From NCBI RefSeq assembly GCF_003675325.1, contig NZ_CP033073.1, forward strand, positions 8,021,192 to 8,085,191: 64,000 nucleotides of DNA, given 5' to 3'. Under the pieces are notes generated by a model. It did not search any database and was not told the DNA's origin. It worked only from the letters and a program-made list of their open reading frames with translations. The position numbers were made by a program, and so were the translations under genes. The stretch is from Streptomyces dangxiongensis (GTDB lineage: Bacteria; Actinomycetota; Actinomycetes; Streptomycetales; Streptomycetaceae). Below are positions 24,396-32,699 of the stretch, one piece after another; within the stretch, counting starts at the first letter, position 1; every line of letters begins with the position of its first letter.

Positions 24396-25226
24396 GTGCT
24401 CGCCGGGGCAAACCGCAGCCGCCCTCTCGTCCGTCGGGTGAAGACTTCGGGCTCATCACGTCGAGCGCCCAACTCGCGAACTGAAGAGCTCAGTCACACT
24501 TCCCCGAGCGGCGCGGACGGCGTCGAGCGCCACCCCTGCCCGCGCTGCCGGGCCGAGCCCGGCCCGCCGTGCCGCTCGCGTTCCGGCGCGGTCGCCGGTA
24601 CTTACCACACCGGCCGCTTCACCAAGGCGCCCCGGCTCGCCAAGCTCCTGCGCGTGCCCACCCCCGCCGACCGCGGGCCCGGCCAGCCGTGGCGCCCCGG
24701 TACCCCGGGCCCGCTCGCCCTCGCACCGGACACTCCGAGTGCCGACATCCGCATCGGGTACGCCCGATGCTCGACGCTCACCCAGGAACTCCAGTCGCAG
24801 CTCGACGCCCTCGCGGGGCACGGCATCGAGCGCGGCAAGGTGTTCTCCGAGAAGATCAGCACCCGCGTACGGGTGCGGCCCCACTTCGAGGCCGCGCTCG
24901 CGCTCGCCCGGCAGATCAAGGCCCACGCTCCCCACTGCCGCGTCATCTTCACCGTGTACGAGATGAAGCGCCTGGGCCGCGACGCCGCCGAACTCACCGC
25001 CCTCGCCGACCACCTCACCGCCCACGGCCTGGTCCTGGAGATGCTCGCCGGACCCCTGCCCGGGATGTACGACCCCAGCGGGCCTGGCCGCCTGCTGTTC
25101 GCGTTCTTCGCGGCGATGGCGGAGACCGAGCGGGAGAACATCCGGGAGTCGACCCTCGAAGGAATCGACGCGGCGGCCCGCAAGGGCAAGCACGGCGACC
25201 GGCCCGGGTGCCGGCTCTGGGTCTGA
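24396..25226 (+). pseudogene. Serine recombinase, C-terminally truncated
   Basis: Residues about 45-105 hold a small Cys-rich N-terminal segment (HPCPRCRAEPGPPC) found in a family of actinobacterial mobile-element recombinases. Residues about 118-265 are the resolvase catalytic domain, with the likely nucleophile S126 in GYARCSTLTQELQSQLDAL, EKISTRVRVRPHFEAALALA, and the E-helix (AETERENIRESTLEGIDAAA). The protein ends with GKHGDRPGCRLWV where the DNA-binding domain should begin, just where the IS6-like sequence starts. It is therefore truncated by insertion. The start is uncertain. Confidence 0.7.
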
Positions 25227-25234
25227 CCGTTGCG

Positions 25235-25941
25235 GGCAGGCCGGCGGTGCCGGTGATCTGGTTCCAGATTGCGAAGCGGTTGATCATCTCGGTGCGGTGG
25301 TCGGGGGCGTTCGTGAGGTGCCGTCGAGGGCGGAAGTGGGGCGAGATGCCGCTGAAGGCGGACAGGAACCGTTGGGCTGCGCCGACGCTGCGGAAGCCCT
25401 TCATCGCGCGCTCGCGTTGCCTGGTGGGCTGGTGGCTGTTTCTCCGCCCGGTTCTTCAGGTACTTCGACTGCCGGTGCTCGACGGCGGGCATGACTTCGC
25501 GGTGGGCCGCGACGTAGGAGCGGAGCTTGTCGGTGAGCGACACCCGCGGCACCGTGCGGGTTCTTGTGAGAAGACGGCGGAAGAAGCGTCTGGCCGCGGC
25601 CTTGTCCCACCGGTTCTGTACAGGATGTCGAGGACGTTGCCGTCCTGGTCGACGGCCCGCCACAGGTACTGCAACCGCCCGTTGACCTTGATGAAGACCT
25701 CGTCCAGGTGCCACTTGTCCCCCAACTGGGGCTGCCGGCGGCGCAGCGCGTTGGCGTAGGTCTGCCCGAACTTCCCGCACCAGCGGCGGATCGTCTCGTA
25801 CGAGACGACGATCCCGCGCTCGAGCATGAGCTCCTCGACTTCGCGGAACGACAGCGGGAAACGGAAGTACAGCCACACACAGTGGCAGATGACCTCGACC
25901 GGGTACCGGTGCCCCTTGTACGACAGCGACGCGCTCCCCAC
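25235..25941 (-). pseudogene. IS6-family transposase, broken by frameshifts
   Basis: The minus strand reads YKGHRYPVEVICHCVWLYFR, VVSYETIRRWCGKFGQTYAN and WHLDEVFIKVNGRLQYLWRA. This is the N-terminal HTH and first catalytic Asp region of IS6/IS26-type transposases. The later part (KGFRSVGAAQRFLSAFSGIS, FRPRRHLTNA) is in other frames, with shifts near 25615 and 25430. It lies at the truncated 3' end of the serine recombinase gene. Terminal repeats were not identified. Confidence 0.75.
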
Positions 25942-26117
25942 GGACGACCCTTCCCAGGTTGATCAACCCGAAGATCATCCCACCGGGCAGCCAACGTGAC
26001 AGTGCCGTCGAGATCGATGTGCTGGCCGATGCGCCCTCAACCAGCACCACGCGCATCAGGGCTGGCAATGCCGCTCTGCGGCGGGTGCAGGAGGAGCCGA
26101 GTGGGCATTGTGCTCGG

Positions 26118-27074
26118 TCAACCGTCCCGCTGTGTCGCGCAGTTGGATTCTCCTGGGCCGAGGCGGCGGGCTCGGCCGGTCGGTGCGTCGCGTCGGGAGT
26201 CGGCTCCCGTTGCCCGGGACCGGATGCGGCCGGCGGCCGTGGCGGCGATGGGTTGCCCGAGCGCGATCCCGAGCAGGACAAGGACCAGTCCGCATATCTG
26301 TCGCAGAGTGAGGGTCTCTTCGGCGATGACGGTGCCGAGCAGTACGCCGGTGACCGGGTTCAGCAGCCCGATCAGGCCGACAGCGGCTGCCGGCAGGTGA
26401 CGCAGGCCGGCAAACCAGGCAGCGAAGGCGACCGCGGTCGCGACGATGGTGACGTAGGCGAATCCGAGGATGGCGCCCACACCGAGGTGGGGCGGTGCTC
26501 CTTCGCGGACGACGGCCAACGGAAGCACGACCAGGCCTCCGGCAATGAGCTGCCAGGACGTCGAGGCGAGGATGTCGACCTCGGTGCTCCACCGCTTCGC
26601 GAGCACGTAGCCGAAGGAGGACGTCACCATTGCTGTGGCCGATGCGAGGACGCCGAGTGGGTTCAGGGTGACGTTGCCGGTGAGCAGCATCAGGCAAACA
26701 CCTGCGATACCGATGCCGGCGCCCATCAGTGGGAGGCCGTGAGGGCGTTCCGCGTTCACGGCCCAGGCGAGCAGCATCAAGACTGTCGGTGAGGCCGCCA
26801 TGATGGTGGAGGCGATGCTCGTCGGCAGTAGCTGCGCCGCGAGGTAGATCAGGGCGAAGAAGGACCCCATGTTGAGGGTGCCGAGCACCAGCGACTTCCA
26901 CCACCACGCTCCGTGCGGCACCTGTCGGCACAGTGCCAGCAGCAGGGCCCCTGCGGGAAGAGCCCTGATTGCCGCACCGTAGAGCGGTTGGCCGGTGGGC
27001 AGGTATTCGTGGGTGACGAAGTAGTTCGTAGCCCAGGCGACCGGAGCGATCGCCGTCACCAGTGTCCATCGCAT
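26118..27074 (-). CDS. EamA/DMT-family exporter
   Basis: The protein of about 318 residues has ten predicted transmembrane helices in two EamA repeats (LVTAIAPVAWATNYFVTHEY to GNVTLNP, then GVLASATAMVTSSFGYVLAK to ICGLVLVLLGIALGQPI). It ends with a hydrophilic tail. Members export small metabolites or amino acids across the inner membrane. I chose the ATG at 27074 (MRWTLVT), with ggaag 6 bases upstream; a GTG at 27086 is an alternative. It is divergent from a MarR regulator. The palindromic operator of that pair covers the ribosome binding site and promoter zone of this gene, so MarR repression is likely. Confidence 0.9.
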   Translation of the reverse strand: MRWTLVTAIAPVAWATNYFVTHEYLPTGQPLYGAAIRALPAGALLLALCRQVPHGAWWWKSLVLGTLNMGSFFALIYLAAQLLPTSIASTIMAASPTVLMLLAWAVNAERPHGLPLMGAGIGIAGVCLMLLTGNVTLNPLGVLASATAMVTSSFGYVLAKRWSTEVDILASTSWQLIAGGLVVLPLAVVREGAPPHLGVGAILGFAYVTIVATAVAFAAWFAGLRHLPAAAVGLIGLLNPVTGVLLGTVIAEETLTLRQICGLVLVLLGIALGQPIAATAAGRIRSRATGADSRRDAPTGRARRLGPGESNCATQRDG

Positions 27075-27076
27075 AG

Positions 27077-27116
27077 TAGCTTCCACGGAAGGAATATAGC
27101 TTCCAGGGAAGCTATA
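27077..27116. promoter_or_regulatory. Double MarR operator between EamA and MarR genes
   Basis: The perfect inverted repeat TATAGCTTCC / GGAAGCTATA with a 2-base centre lies at 27095-27116, nine bases before the MarR GTG. A second, imperfect copy (TAGCTTCC-AC-GGAAGG, 27077-27092) lies directly over the EamA ribosome binding site. Such paired palindromes are the usual binding sites of MarR dimers and would allow simultaneous control of exporter and regulator. Confidence 0.75.
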
Positions 27117-27124
27117 ATGAAGCC

Positions 27125-27640
27125 GTGAACTACTACGAGGATCACGTTGCCCGCATCCAGCGCGAGTGGGCTCGCGAGCGTCCGGATGTGGATGTGAGCC
27201 CCCAAGGCGTGATCGGCCGGCTCCATCGCCTCGCCAGCCTTCTGACCGAGCAGCTATGCCTGGTCTACCGGCGTTACGGATTGAGCGAGGGAGAGTTCGA
27301 CGTCCTGGCGGCGCTCCGGCGGGCCGGGGACCCCTTCGAGCGCGCCCCGGGCGAACTGGCCACGTTCACCATGGTCACCACGGGTGCGATGACCAAACGC
27401 ATCGACCGGCTCGAACGTAACGGACTGGCCACACGACGCCGGTCCGCCGAGGACGGCAGGGGACGCGTGGTCGCACTCACCCCGGCAGGACGGGAGCTGA
27501 TCGACCGGGCCTTCGCCGACCACATGAGCAACGAACGCCGCATACTCGACGAGCTTGACCCCGACGAGGCCGCACGTCTCGAAACACTGCTCACCACCTG
27601 GCTGGCACGTGTCGAGCCGCCTCCCAGCGCACCGGAGTGA
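27125..27640 (+). CDS. MarR-family transcriptional regulator
   Basis: The 171-aa protein has the MarR winged-helix core (YRRYGLSEGEFDVLAALRRA, the MVTTGAMTKRIDRLERNGLA recognition helix, and wing SAEDGRGRVVALTPAGRELI) between helical dimerisation arms. It starts at GTG 27125. It is divergent from the EamA exporter with two palindromic sites between them, so it probably represses both and responds to an exported compound. It appears intact. Confidence 0.92.
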   Translation: MNYYEDHVARIQREWARERPDVDVSPQGVIGRLHRLASLLTEQLCLVYRRYGLSEGEFDVLAALRRAGDPFERAPGELATFTMVTTGAMTKRIDRLERNGLATRRRSAEDGRGRVVALTPAGRELIDRAFADHMSNERRILDELDPDEAARLETLLTTWLARVEPPPSAPE

Positions 27641-27742
27641 CTCCTTTGCATGGCACTGCCGAAGCTCTTCGCCTCGACTTGCTCAGCACCCCCGTGTTTT
27701 ACCCGAATCTACGGATGCACCGACCTGAAGCACGCTGATGGA

Positions 27743-27789
27743 CCCGTGGGTTCGAGTTGAAGAGCCTTCGGTTTTCCCGAACCCACGGG
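27743..27789. repeat. 12-bp inverted repeat downstream of marR
   Basis: CCCGTGGGTTCG at 27743-27754 pairs perfectly with CGAACCCACGGG at 27778-27789 across a 23-base loop. It lies about 100 bases after the MarR stop codon. It may be a transcription terminator or a remnant of a mobile element end. Confidence 0.5.
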
Positions 27790-27866
27790 GATCGCGGGGG
27801 CTTGCCGCCCTGCGCCGAATAGACGCGACATCCTCCACATGTACACCACCCGCCGCTGAGACCACA

Positions 27867-27916
27867 CAGCAGTGGGCCGGGCAGAAGTCCTAGAAGGCCT
27901 GCCCGGCCCACTGCTG
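27867..27916. terminator. Perfect 18-bp hairpin, probable bidirectional terminator
   Basis: CAGCAGTGGGCCGGGCAG (27867-27884) is perfectly complementary to 27899-27916, with a 14-base loop. It sits between the MarR gene reading right and the IS256 transposase reading left. This fits a convergent terminator, although there is no T-tract. Confidence 0.6.
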
Positions 27917-27995
27917 CACCTGTGTGCTACGACCACCGCATCCCGATGGCGGACAGTTGCTCCATCCGCTGTTCAGGAGCGGTTCTTCTGATCGG

Positions 27996-29366
27996 GTCTG
28001 TCAAACGAGCGGTGTAACTGGGTTGTTGGAGTTACTGGCGGGCTGCAGAGAGGCGGCCGTCGAAGGTGATGTCGAAGGCATTGAGTGCGGTCTTCCAGCG
28101 CATGGTCCAGCGGGCTTGTCCCTTGCCGGTGGGGTCCAGGGACATGATGGCCATGTAGACGCACTTCAACGCGGCCTGCTCGTTGGGGAAGTGCCCGCGG
28201 GCCTTGACTGCCCGCCGGATCCTGGCGTTGACGGACTCGATCGCATTCGTGGTGCAGACGATGCGGCGGATCTCGGTGTCGAAGCGGAGGAACGGCGTGA
28301 ACTCCTCCCATGCGTTCTCCCAGAGCCGCACGATCGGGTATTTCTTGCCCCAGGCGTCGGCGAACTCGGCGAACCGATCAAGTGCGGCCTCCTCGGTTGC
28401 CGCGGTGTAGACGGGCTTGAGGACACGCGCGATCTTGTCCCAGTCCTGGCGGGCGGCATAACGAAAGGAGTTCCGCAGCAGGTGGACCACGCAGGTCTGG
28501 ACCGTGGTGCGGGGCCAGACGGTCTCGACCGCGTCGGGCAGGCCCTTGAGTCCGTCGCGGACCAGCATCAGGACGTCGTTGACACCGCGGTTCTTGATCT
28601 CGGTGAGGATGTGCATCCAGTGCTTGGCGCCCTCGCCGCCGTCGCCGGCCCACAGCCCGAGGATGTCCCGCCGGCCCTCGACAGTGACCGCCAGGGCCAC
28701 GTGAATGGGCCTGTTGGCTACCGCGCCGTCACGGATCTTCACGTGGATGGCGTCAATGAAGATCACGGGATAGACGGCGTCGAGGGGCCGGTTCTGCCAT
28801 TCGGCCATGCCGTCGAGGACCTTGTCGGTGATCGTGGAGATCGTCTGGCGGGACACCTCGGCTCCATAGACCTCGGCCAGGTGGGCCTGGACCTCGCCGG
28901 TCGTCAGGCCCTTCGCCGCGAGCGAGATGACCATCTCGTCCACGCCGGACAGACGCTTCTGCCGCTTCTTGACGATCCTCGGCTCGAAGCTGCCTTCCCG
29001 GTCGCGGGGCACGGCTATCCCGACAGGGCCGACGTCGGTAAGGACGGTCTTGGCGCGGGTGCCGTTACGCGAGTTGCCGCCGTTCTTCCCGGCCGGATCG
29101 TGCTTGTCATAGCCGAGGTGGTCGGTGATCTCACCCTCCAGAGCGGACTCCAGGAGCCGCTTGGTCAGCTGCTGCAGCAGCCCGCCCTCGCCGGTCAGCT
29201 GGAGGCCTTCGGCCTGAGCCCGGCCCACCAACTCGTCAATCAGCCGATCGTCCACAGACTTCGCCGGCACCGCCTCAGACGGCGCGACGGGTTCAGCCTC
29301 GGTCATGTTGTTGCTGGTCATCGATGCATCTTCCATGATCGGGAGTTACACCGAACGTTTTACAGT
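27996..29366 (-). mobile_element. IS256-family insertion sequence, copy 1
   Basis: The element is bounded by imperfect inverted repeats: GTCTGTCAAACGAGCGGTG... on the left and, on the complementary strand, GACTGTAAAACGTTCGGTG... on the right. It contains one transposase gene on the minus strand. It is about 1371 bp, three bases shorter than copy 2 at 32700-34073 because of one missing codon. No 8-bp target duplication is visible at the flanks, so a later recombination between copies is possible. Confidence 0.85.
28032..29321 (-). CDS. IS256-family transposase, copy 1
   Basis: The 429-aa DDE transposase contains the Transposase_mut signatures: EITDHLGYDKHDPAGKNGGN, ITDKVLDGMAEWQNRPLDAV, VIFIDAIHVKIRDG with the first catalytic Asp, and QTCVVHLLRNSF. 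The C-terminal TTNAIESVNARIRR holds the catalytic Glu. It differs from copy 2 by the loss of one Ala codon (KKYPIVRLW against KKYPAIVRLW) and a His for Tyr in NRPIHVAL. The start is taken at MTSNNM as in copy 2; an ATG 15 bases earlier exists only in this copy. It is probably active, or was until recently. Confidence 0.92.
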   Translation of the reverse strand: MTSNNMTEAEPVAPSEAVPAKSVDDRLIDELVGRAQAEGLQLTGEGGLLQQLTKRLLESALEGEITDHLGYDKHDPAGKNGGNSRNGTRAKTVLTDVGPVGIAVPRDREGSFEPRIVKKRQKRLSGVDEMVISLAAKGLTTGEVQAHLAEVYGAEVSRQTISTITDKVLDGMAEWQNRPLDAVYPVIFIDAIHVKIRDGAVANRPIHVALAVTVEGRRDILGLWAGDGGEGAKHWMHILTEIKNRGVNDVLMLVRDGLKGLPDAVETVWPRTTVQTCVVHLLRNSFRYAARQDWDKIARVLKPVYTAATEEAALDRFAEFADAWGKKYPIVRLWENAWEEFTPFLRFDTEIRRIVCTTNAIESVNARIRRAVKARGHFPNEQAALKCVYMAIMSLDPTGKGQARWTMRWKTALNAFDITFDGRLSAARQ

Positions 29367-29374
29367 CTCCCTTT

Positions 29375-29486
29375 AGGTAGCCGCCCGCCGGGCGACCCCG
29401 GCATCTGGGACCGGGATCAAGGCTGGAAATGGGTCAACGACCCGGAGTGGGCGGCATGGGCCGGCGCGGAGCTGCGCCGGACCTGA
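29375..29486 (+). pseudogene. C-terminal gene fragment cut by IS256 copy 1
   Basis: Immediately after the IS end, the plus strand reads PPGDPGIWDRDQGWKWVNDP and then EWAAWAGAELRRT before a stop. A good terminator follows 27 bases later, so this was the 3' end of a real gene on the same strand as the RiPP precursor. I do not recognise the family. The rest of the gene is absent on the other side of the IS element. Confidence 0.45.
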
Positions 29487-29513
29487 GCGCTCGGACGGAA
29501 AACCCGAATGAAG

Positions 29514-29534
29514 CCCCCGCCGATTCGGCGGGGG
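29514..29534 (+). terminator. Terminator hairpin with T-rich tail
   Basis: CCCCCGCCG and CGGCGGGGG form a 9-bp stem with an ATT loop, followed by tattcgcttccctttt. This is a classical intrinsic terminator for the truncated upstream gene. It isolates the RiPP precursor gene from upstream transcription. Confidence 0.8.
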
Positions 29535-29670
29535 TATTCGCTTCCCTTTTCATGGAACTCGTAATTCCACTTTCTCGCCTGTCGCTTTTCTCGTGACATC
29601 AGTAATTACGGGAGTGACAAGTGTCAATCGAAGGTGCCACACAGTGGTTTTCGGCCGGGAAATTCGAAAT

Positions 29671-29708
29671 AGTTTCCTTGTGCGGCCGTCCGGTCGCACA
29701 AGGAAACT
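29671..29708 (+). promoter_or_regulatory. Perfect 14-bp hairpin just upstream of the RiPP precursor ribosome binding site
   Basis: AGTTTCCTTGTGCG (29671-29684) pairs perfectly with CGCACAAGGAAACT (29695-29708) across a 10-base loop. It ends three bases before the gaggag ribosome binding site (29712-29717) of the precursor gene. It could be a 5' UTR stabiliser, an attenuator or an operator. There is no T-run, so simple termination is less likely. Confidence 0.6.
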
Positions 29709-29723
29709 GTTGAGGAGTTCTCA

Positions 29724-29900
29724 ATGAACACCGTCTCGGTTAACTCTGCCGACATCGAGCAGGTCTTCGACTCGTTCGACGTGACCGAACTGGAGGTCCT
29801 CGAGATCTCGCAGGGCGTGGCTCTGCCGGAGATGGGCGCCTCCGGCGGTAAGGGCGGTACGTCGTCCTCCTCGTCGACCTGCTCTTCGTCCACCTGCTGA
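29724..29900 (+). CDS. Thiopeptide-like (thiazolylpeptide-type) RiPP precursor peptide, orphan
   Basis: The 58-aa peptide has an acidic leader (IEQVFDSFDVTELEVLEISQ) and the junction GVALPEMGAS. This is typical of thiopeptide precursors, where cleavage occurs around the MGA-S position (compare LPENGAS in the lactazole precursor and the MGAS junction of thiocillin). The predicted core, SGGKGG then TSSSSSTCSSSTC, is rich in Ser, Thr and Cys, the residues turned into azoles and dehydroamino acids. A gaggag ribosome binding site lies 6 bases upstream, a perfect hairpin just before it and a terminator after it, so it is one short transcription unit. No YcaO, dehydratase or cyclase gene lies in the window. 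Confidence 0.8.
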   Translation: MNTVSVNSADIEQVFDSFDVTELEVLEISQGVALPEMGASGGKGGTSSSSSTCSSSTC

Positions 29901-29927
29901 CGAAGGCAGATGTCTGATCCGGTGACG

Positions 29928-29971
29928 CGGGCGGCGGTGTTCGCCCCCTCGGGGGTGGACACCGCCGCCCG
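29928..29971 (+). terminator. Terminator hairpin after the RiPP precursor gene
   Basis: CGGGCGGCGGTGT (29928-29940) pairs perfectly with ACACCGCCGCCCG (29959-29971); the loop itself contains a small CCCCC/GGGGG hairpin. It lies 28 bases after the precursor stop. It could also serve the convergent membrane protein gene, whose stop is 20 bases further. Confidence 0.75.
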
Positions 29972-29991
29972 TCCGGAACCGAGCCCGCGGC

Positions 29992-30558
29992 TCAGCCCCT
30001 GCGGGCGACGTGCAGCGCGGTGGCCCACAGGATACCGGCGGCCCCGAATCCCAGCAGGGCACGGGCGTTCGCCGCGTCCATGCCGCCGGCCAGCGACAGG
30101 ACCGTGACCAGTGCCAGGGCCATGAGCAGCCCACCGGTCCACCAGTACTGCGGCTGCGCGAAGGACCGCGCGAGCGGGAGGAAGTGCAGCGCGACGATCA
30201 GGCACACCGCGGCGGGAACGTAGAGCCACAGATCGAGCCGGCCGAGGATCAGGATCGTCCCGACGACGGCCACGGTCTGACCGATATTCACCTGGCCGAA
30301 AACCTGGAAGCTGTTCGGCGCCCCCCGGCGCATGCGTCTCTGTCCCGGCAGCGCGCCGAACCGGATGGTGAGGGTCAAAGCCGTGACCGCCACGGCCGCC
30401 GCCAGCGCGACTATGCAGAACGATGCTGGCGCGGACACCCGAGGTATCAGGCCGGACACTCCCAGGATTTCCCACATTGACGCGAAAACGGACATTATGA
30501 CCGCGCCTTGCAGGGGCCGGTTTTCGCTCAATTTTCGGCTGCCGGATTCATTGATCAC
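29992..30558 (-). CDS. Multi-pass membrane protein, DUF7010-like
   Basis: The product of up to 188 residues has five or six hydrophobic helices (ASFCIVALAAAVAVTALTL, VAVVGTILILGRLDLWLYVP, LLMALALVTVLSLAGGMDAA). The central motif VCLIVALHFLPLARSF resembles DUF7010-type small membrane proteins. The start is uncertain: the GTG at 30558 gives the full frame, while the ATG at 30495 (MSVFASMWEILG) would give 167 residues. It is convergent with the RiPP precursor. A role in immunity or transport would be a guess. Confidence 0.7.
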   Translation of the reverse strand: MINESGSRKLSENRPLQGAVIMSVFASMWEILGVSGLIPRVSAPASFCIVALAAAVAVTALTLTIRFGALPGQRRMRRGAPNSFQVFGQVNIGQTVAVVGTILILGRLDLWLYVPAAVCLIVALHFLPLARSFAQPQYWWTGGLLMALALVTVLSLAGGMDAANARALLGFGAAGILWATALHVARRG

Positions 30559-30683
30559 CTGCTCAGCCTACCGTAGCGGTCCATCCGGAACGCAGTACAG
30601 GTGTCACGAAGCGCATGACGCTTGTCAGCAAGTAATCGGCAGTCCTTTTCTGATCGCATTCGATTCTCGAAAGATGAGTGCCC

Positions 30684-30812
30684 ATGAGTGCCAATGCGCC
30701 AGAAGACCAGCCCGCAGGAGTCCGGCTCTTCACCAGGGCGCCGGTGACGCTGGGGTGGCTCTCCACGTCCGTGGTGCCCGTCGCCCGCTCCTTGGGCGAC
30801 AGGGGGGTGCCT
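30684..30812 (+). pseudogene. N-terminal gene fragment truncated by IS110
   Basis: From the ATG at 30684 the plus strand reads MSANAPEDQPAGVRLFTRAP and then VTLGWLSTSVVPVARSLGD. It then meets the IS110 sequence near 30812. A gaaag lies upstream of an alternative ATG at 30678. It looks like the start of a real gene downstream of the RiPP precursor, possibly once part of the same cluster, but the family cannot be named from 40 residues. Confidence 0.4.
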
Positions 30813-30824
30813 CTATGTCTTTCG

Positions 30825-32023
30825 TCAAGCGAGGCGTGGGGTTCTGGGTTCGTAGAAGGTGCCGTCGCGGAGCATTGCGAACAACACGTTGATCCGTTGT
30901 CGGGCGAGGCGGAGGAGGGCCTGTGTGTGGGTCTTTCCTCTGCTCCGGCACTTGTCGTAGTAGGTGCGGGAGGCGGGATCGTGCAGGGAGGCGAACGCGG
31001 ACAGGAACATCGCGCGTTTGAGCTGCCGGTTGCCGCCGCGTGGGGCATGTTCGCCGTGGATCGAGGTGCCCGATGACTTCGTGGTCGGGGCGAGGCCGGC
31101 GTAGGAGGCCAGGTGGGCGGCGGTGGGGAAGCTGGTGCCGTCGCCGACGGTGACCAGCAGTGTGGCGGCGGTCCTGACGCCGACGCCGGGCAGCGACGTC
31201 AGGACCTTCGAAAGAGGGTGGTCCTCCAGCAGGGCTGTGATCTGGGCTTCTGTCGCCCGGCGTTGTTCGTGGACGGCGCCGAGCGAGCGGGCCAGCGAGG
31301 GGATCACGATGTCGAGCGTGCCTGTTCCCGGAACGACGACGGTCTGCTCATCGAGCGCGTCGAAGACATCGTCGATCAGCCGCTTCGCCATCCGGGGTGC
31401 CTTGGGCCGGATCAGCTCGACGAGCCGTCGGCGGCCGGCCTTTCGCAGCGCGGCCGGGGATCCGTAGCGTTCCAGCAGCCAGGTGACGGCCTGATGGTCG
31501 AGCCGGGGGCCGAGGACGCGTTCCAGCGACGGGTGGAACTGGGTGAGCAGGCGCGGATGCGGTTGCTGGTGGGGTGGCCTCGGCCGCGAGGTCCTGGTCG
31601 AATCCGACGAGCACGGTCAGTTCGGCGGTGATCTCGTCGGTCAGTTCCAGTGAGCGCAGGGTGTGCGGCATGGTGCGGGCCGCGTCGGCGATGACCGCGG
31701 CGTCCTTCGCGTCGGTCTTCGCCTCGCCGGGGTAGAGGTCAGCGATCCGCCGCATGGCGAGTCCGGGCAGGTAGGCGACCTTGCAGCCGGCATCGCGAGC
31801 GACCGTGAGCGGCAGGGCCCCGATGGAGGCGGCTGTCCACGATGACCAGGACGGTGCCGAACTTGGCCTTCAACTTGTCGAAGACGGCCCGTAACCTGGG
31901 TTCGGTGTTGGGCAGCTGCTTGTCGAAGACCCTCTTCCCGGCCGGGGTGAGCCCGAGCCCGTGATGGGCACTCTTGCCGACATCCAGGCCCAGGAAGACG
32001 CCTATCTCGTCGCTGTCGTACAA
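30825..32023 (-). pseudogene. IS110-family transposase, broken by frameshifts
   Basis: The minus strand holds the RuvC-like N-terminal DEDD part (YDSDEIGVFLGLDVGKSAHH, the VLVIVD segment, and YPGEAKTDAKDAAVIADAAR) and the C-terminal transposase-20 part (LPGVGVRTAATLLVTVGDGT, YAGLAPTTKSSGTSIHGEHA, RGGNRQLKRAMFLSAFASLH). Frame changes near 31805 and 31570 split the roughly 400-aa product into three pieces. It interrupts a plus-strand gene at its right end (30812) and lies about 270 bases from the CRISPR array. Confidence 0.8.
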
Positions 32024-32295
32024 GCCATCCTCCGAGGCGGGTTCGTGCGGTGCTGGCCGGGGCGTCGGCGTCGTGCGCGCATCCACGTTATGCAGACCTG
32101 CCGCCCACCAGGTGCCGTGCATTGCGCACGGCCGGGCGGTGGTCGGGCCTCTCATCAGCGTCTCCGACGGCGCCTCTCGGGCCCGGTGGCACCACCCCCC
32201 AGGTCATCGGTTCGACAGGGGGGAACAGCCATGCCGGGCCCGGAGGCCAGCGGCCCTCTTGCAGGACCGCAAAGAAGATAACGGGGGACAACTGC

Positions 32296-32629
32296 CGAAG
32301 CACCCCCGCGTCGGCGGGGAGGACCCGAGGTGGCGGGCGCGTAGAGGCGGCAGCGGCGAAGCACCCCCGCGTCGGCGGGGAGGACCCGAGGTGGCGGGCG
32401 CGTAGAGGCGGCAGCGGCGAAGCACCCCCGCGTCGGCGGGGAGGACGAGCACACGGCCAACCTCGCCTACGATCCCGTCGAAGCACCCCCGCGTCGGCGG
32501 GGAGGACCCGAACGAGCTGCTCACCGACTCCCTCATCAGCGAAGCACCCCCGCGTCGGCGGGGAGGACAAAATAGGGTGGTTGCTAAAACTCCGCCACCC
32601 CGAAGCACCCCCGCGTCGGCGGGGAGGAC
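32296..32629 (-). CRISPR. Orphan CRISPR array, type I-E-like, 6 repeats and 5 spacers
   Basis: Six identical 29-nt repeats start at 32296, 32357, 32418, 32479, 32540 and 32601 (61-bp period), separated by five 32-nt spacers. On the minus strand the repeat begins GTCCTCCCCGCCGACGC and ends GGGGGTGCTTCG, a palindromic hairpin repeat of the actinobacterial type I-E class. The two leftmost spacers (32325-32356 and 32386-32417) are identical; the other three are unique. No cas gene is present in the window. By repeat orientation the leader should be on the right, where an IS256 element is inserted 70 bases from the first repeat. Confidence 0.95.
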
Positions 32630-32699
32630 CCTTTCTGACCTGGGGTTCAAGAAGGGCTTTGCCCGTCCTTTGCATTGGCGGGGGTTCTGCGTCGTGGGG
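32630..32699 (-). promoter_or_regulatory. Probable CRISPR leader remnant cut by IS256 copy 2
   Basis: Only 70 bases remain between the right-most repeat and the end of the IS256 element. Read on the minus strand, the segment next to the repeat ends ...CCCCAGGTCAGAAAGG, a position where type I-E leaders carry conserved motifs. The promoter part is probably displaced beyond the IS, so the array may be silent or driven by the IS. Confidence 0.45.

Noticed and set aside
27743..27789. Hairpin considered as an isolated CRISPR repeat
   Set aside because: It shares only a GGG/CCC palindromic character with the real repeats at 32.3 kb, has a 23-base loop and is not repeated.
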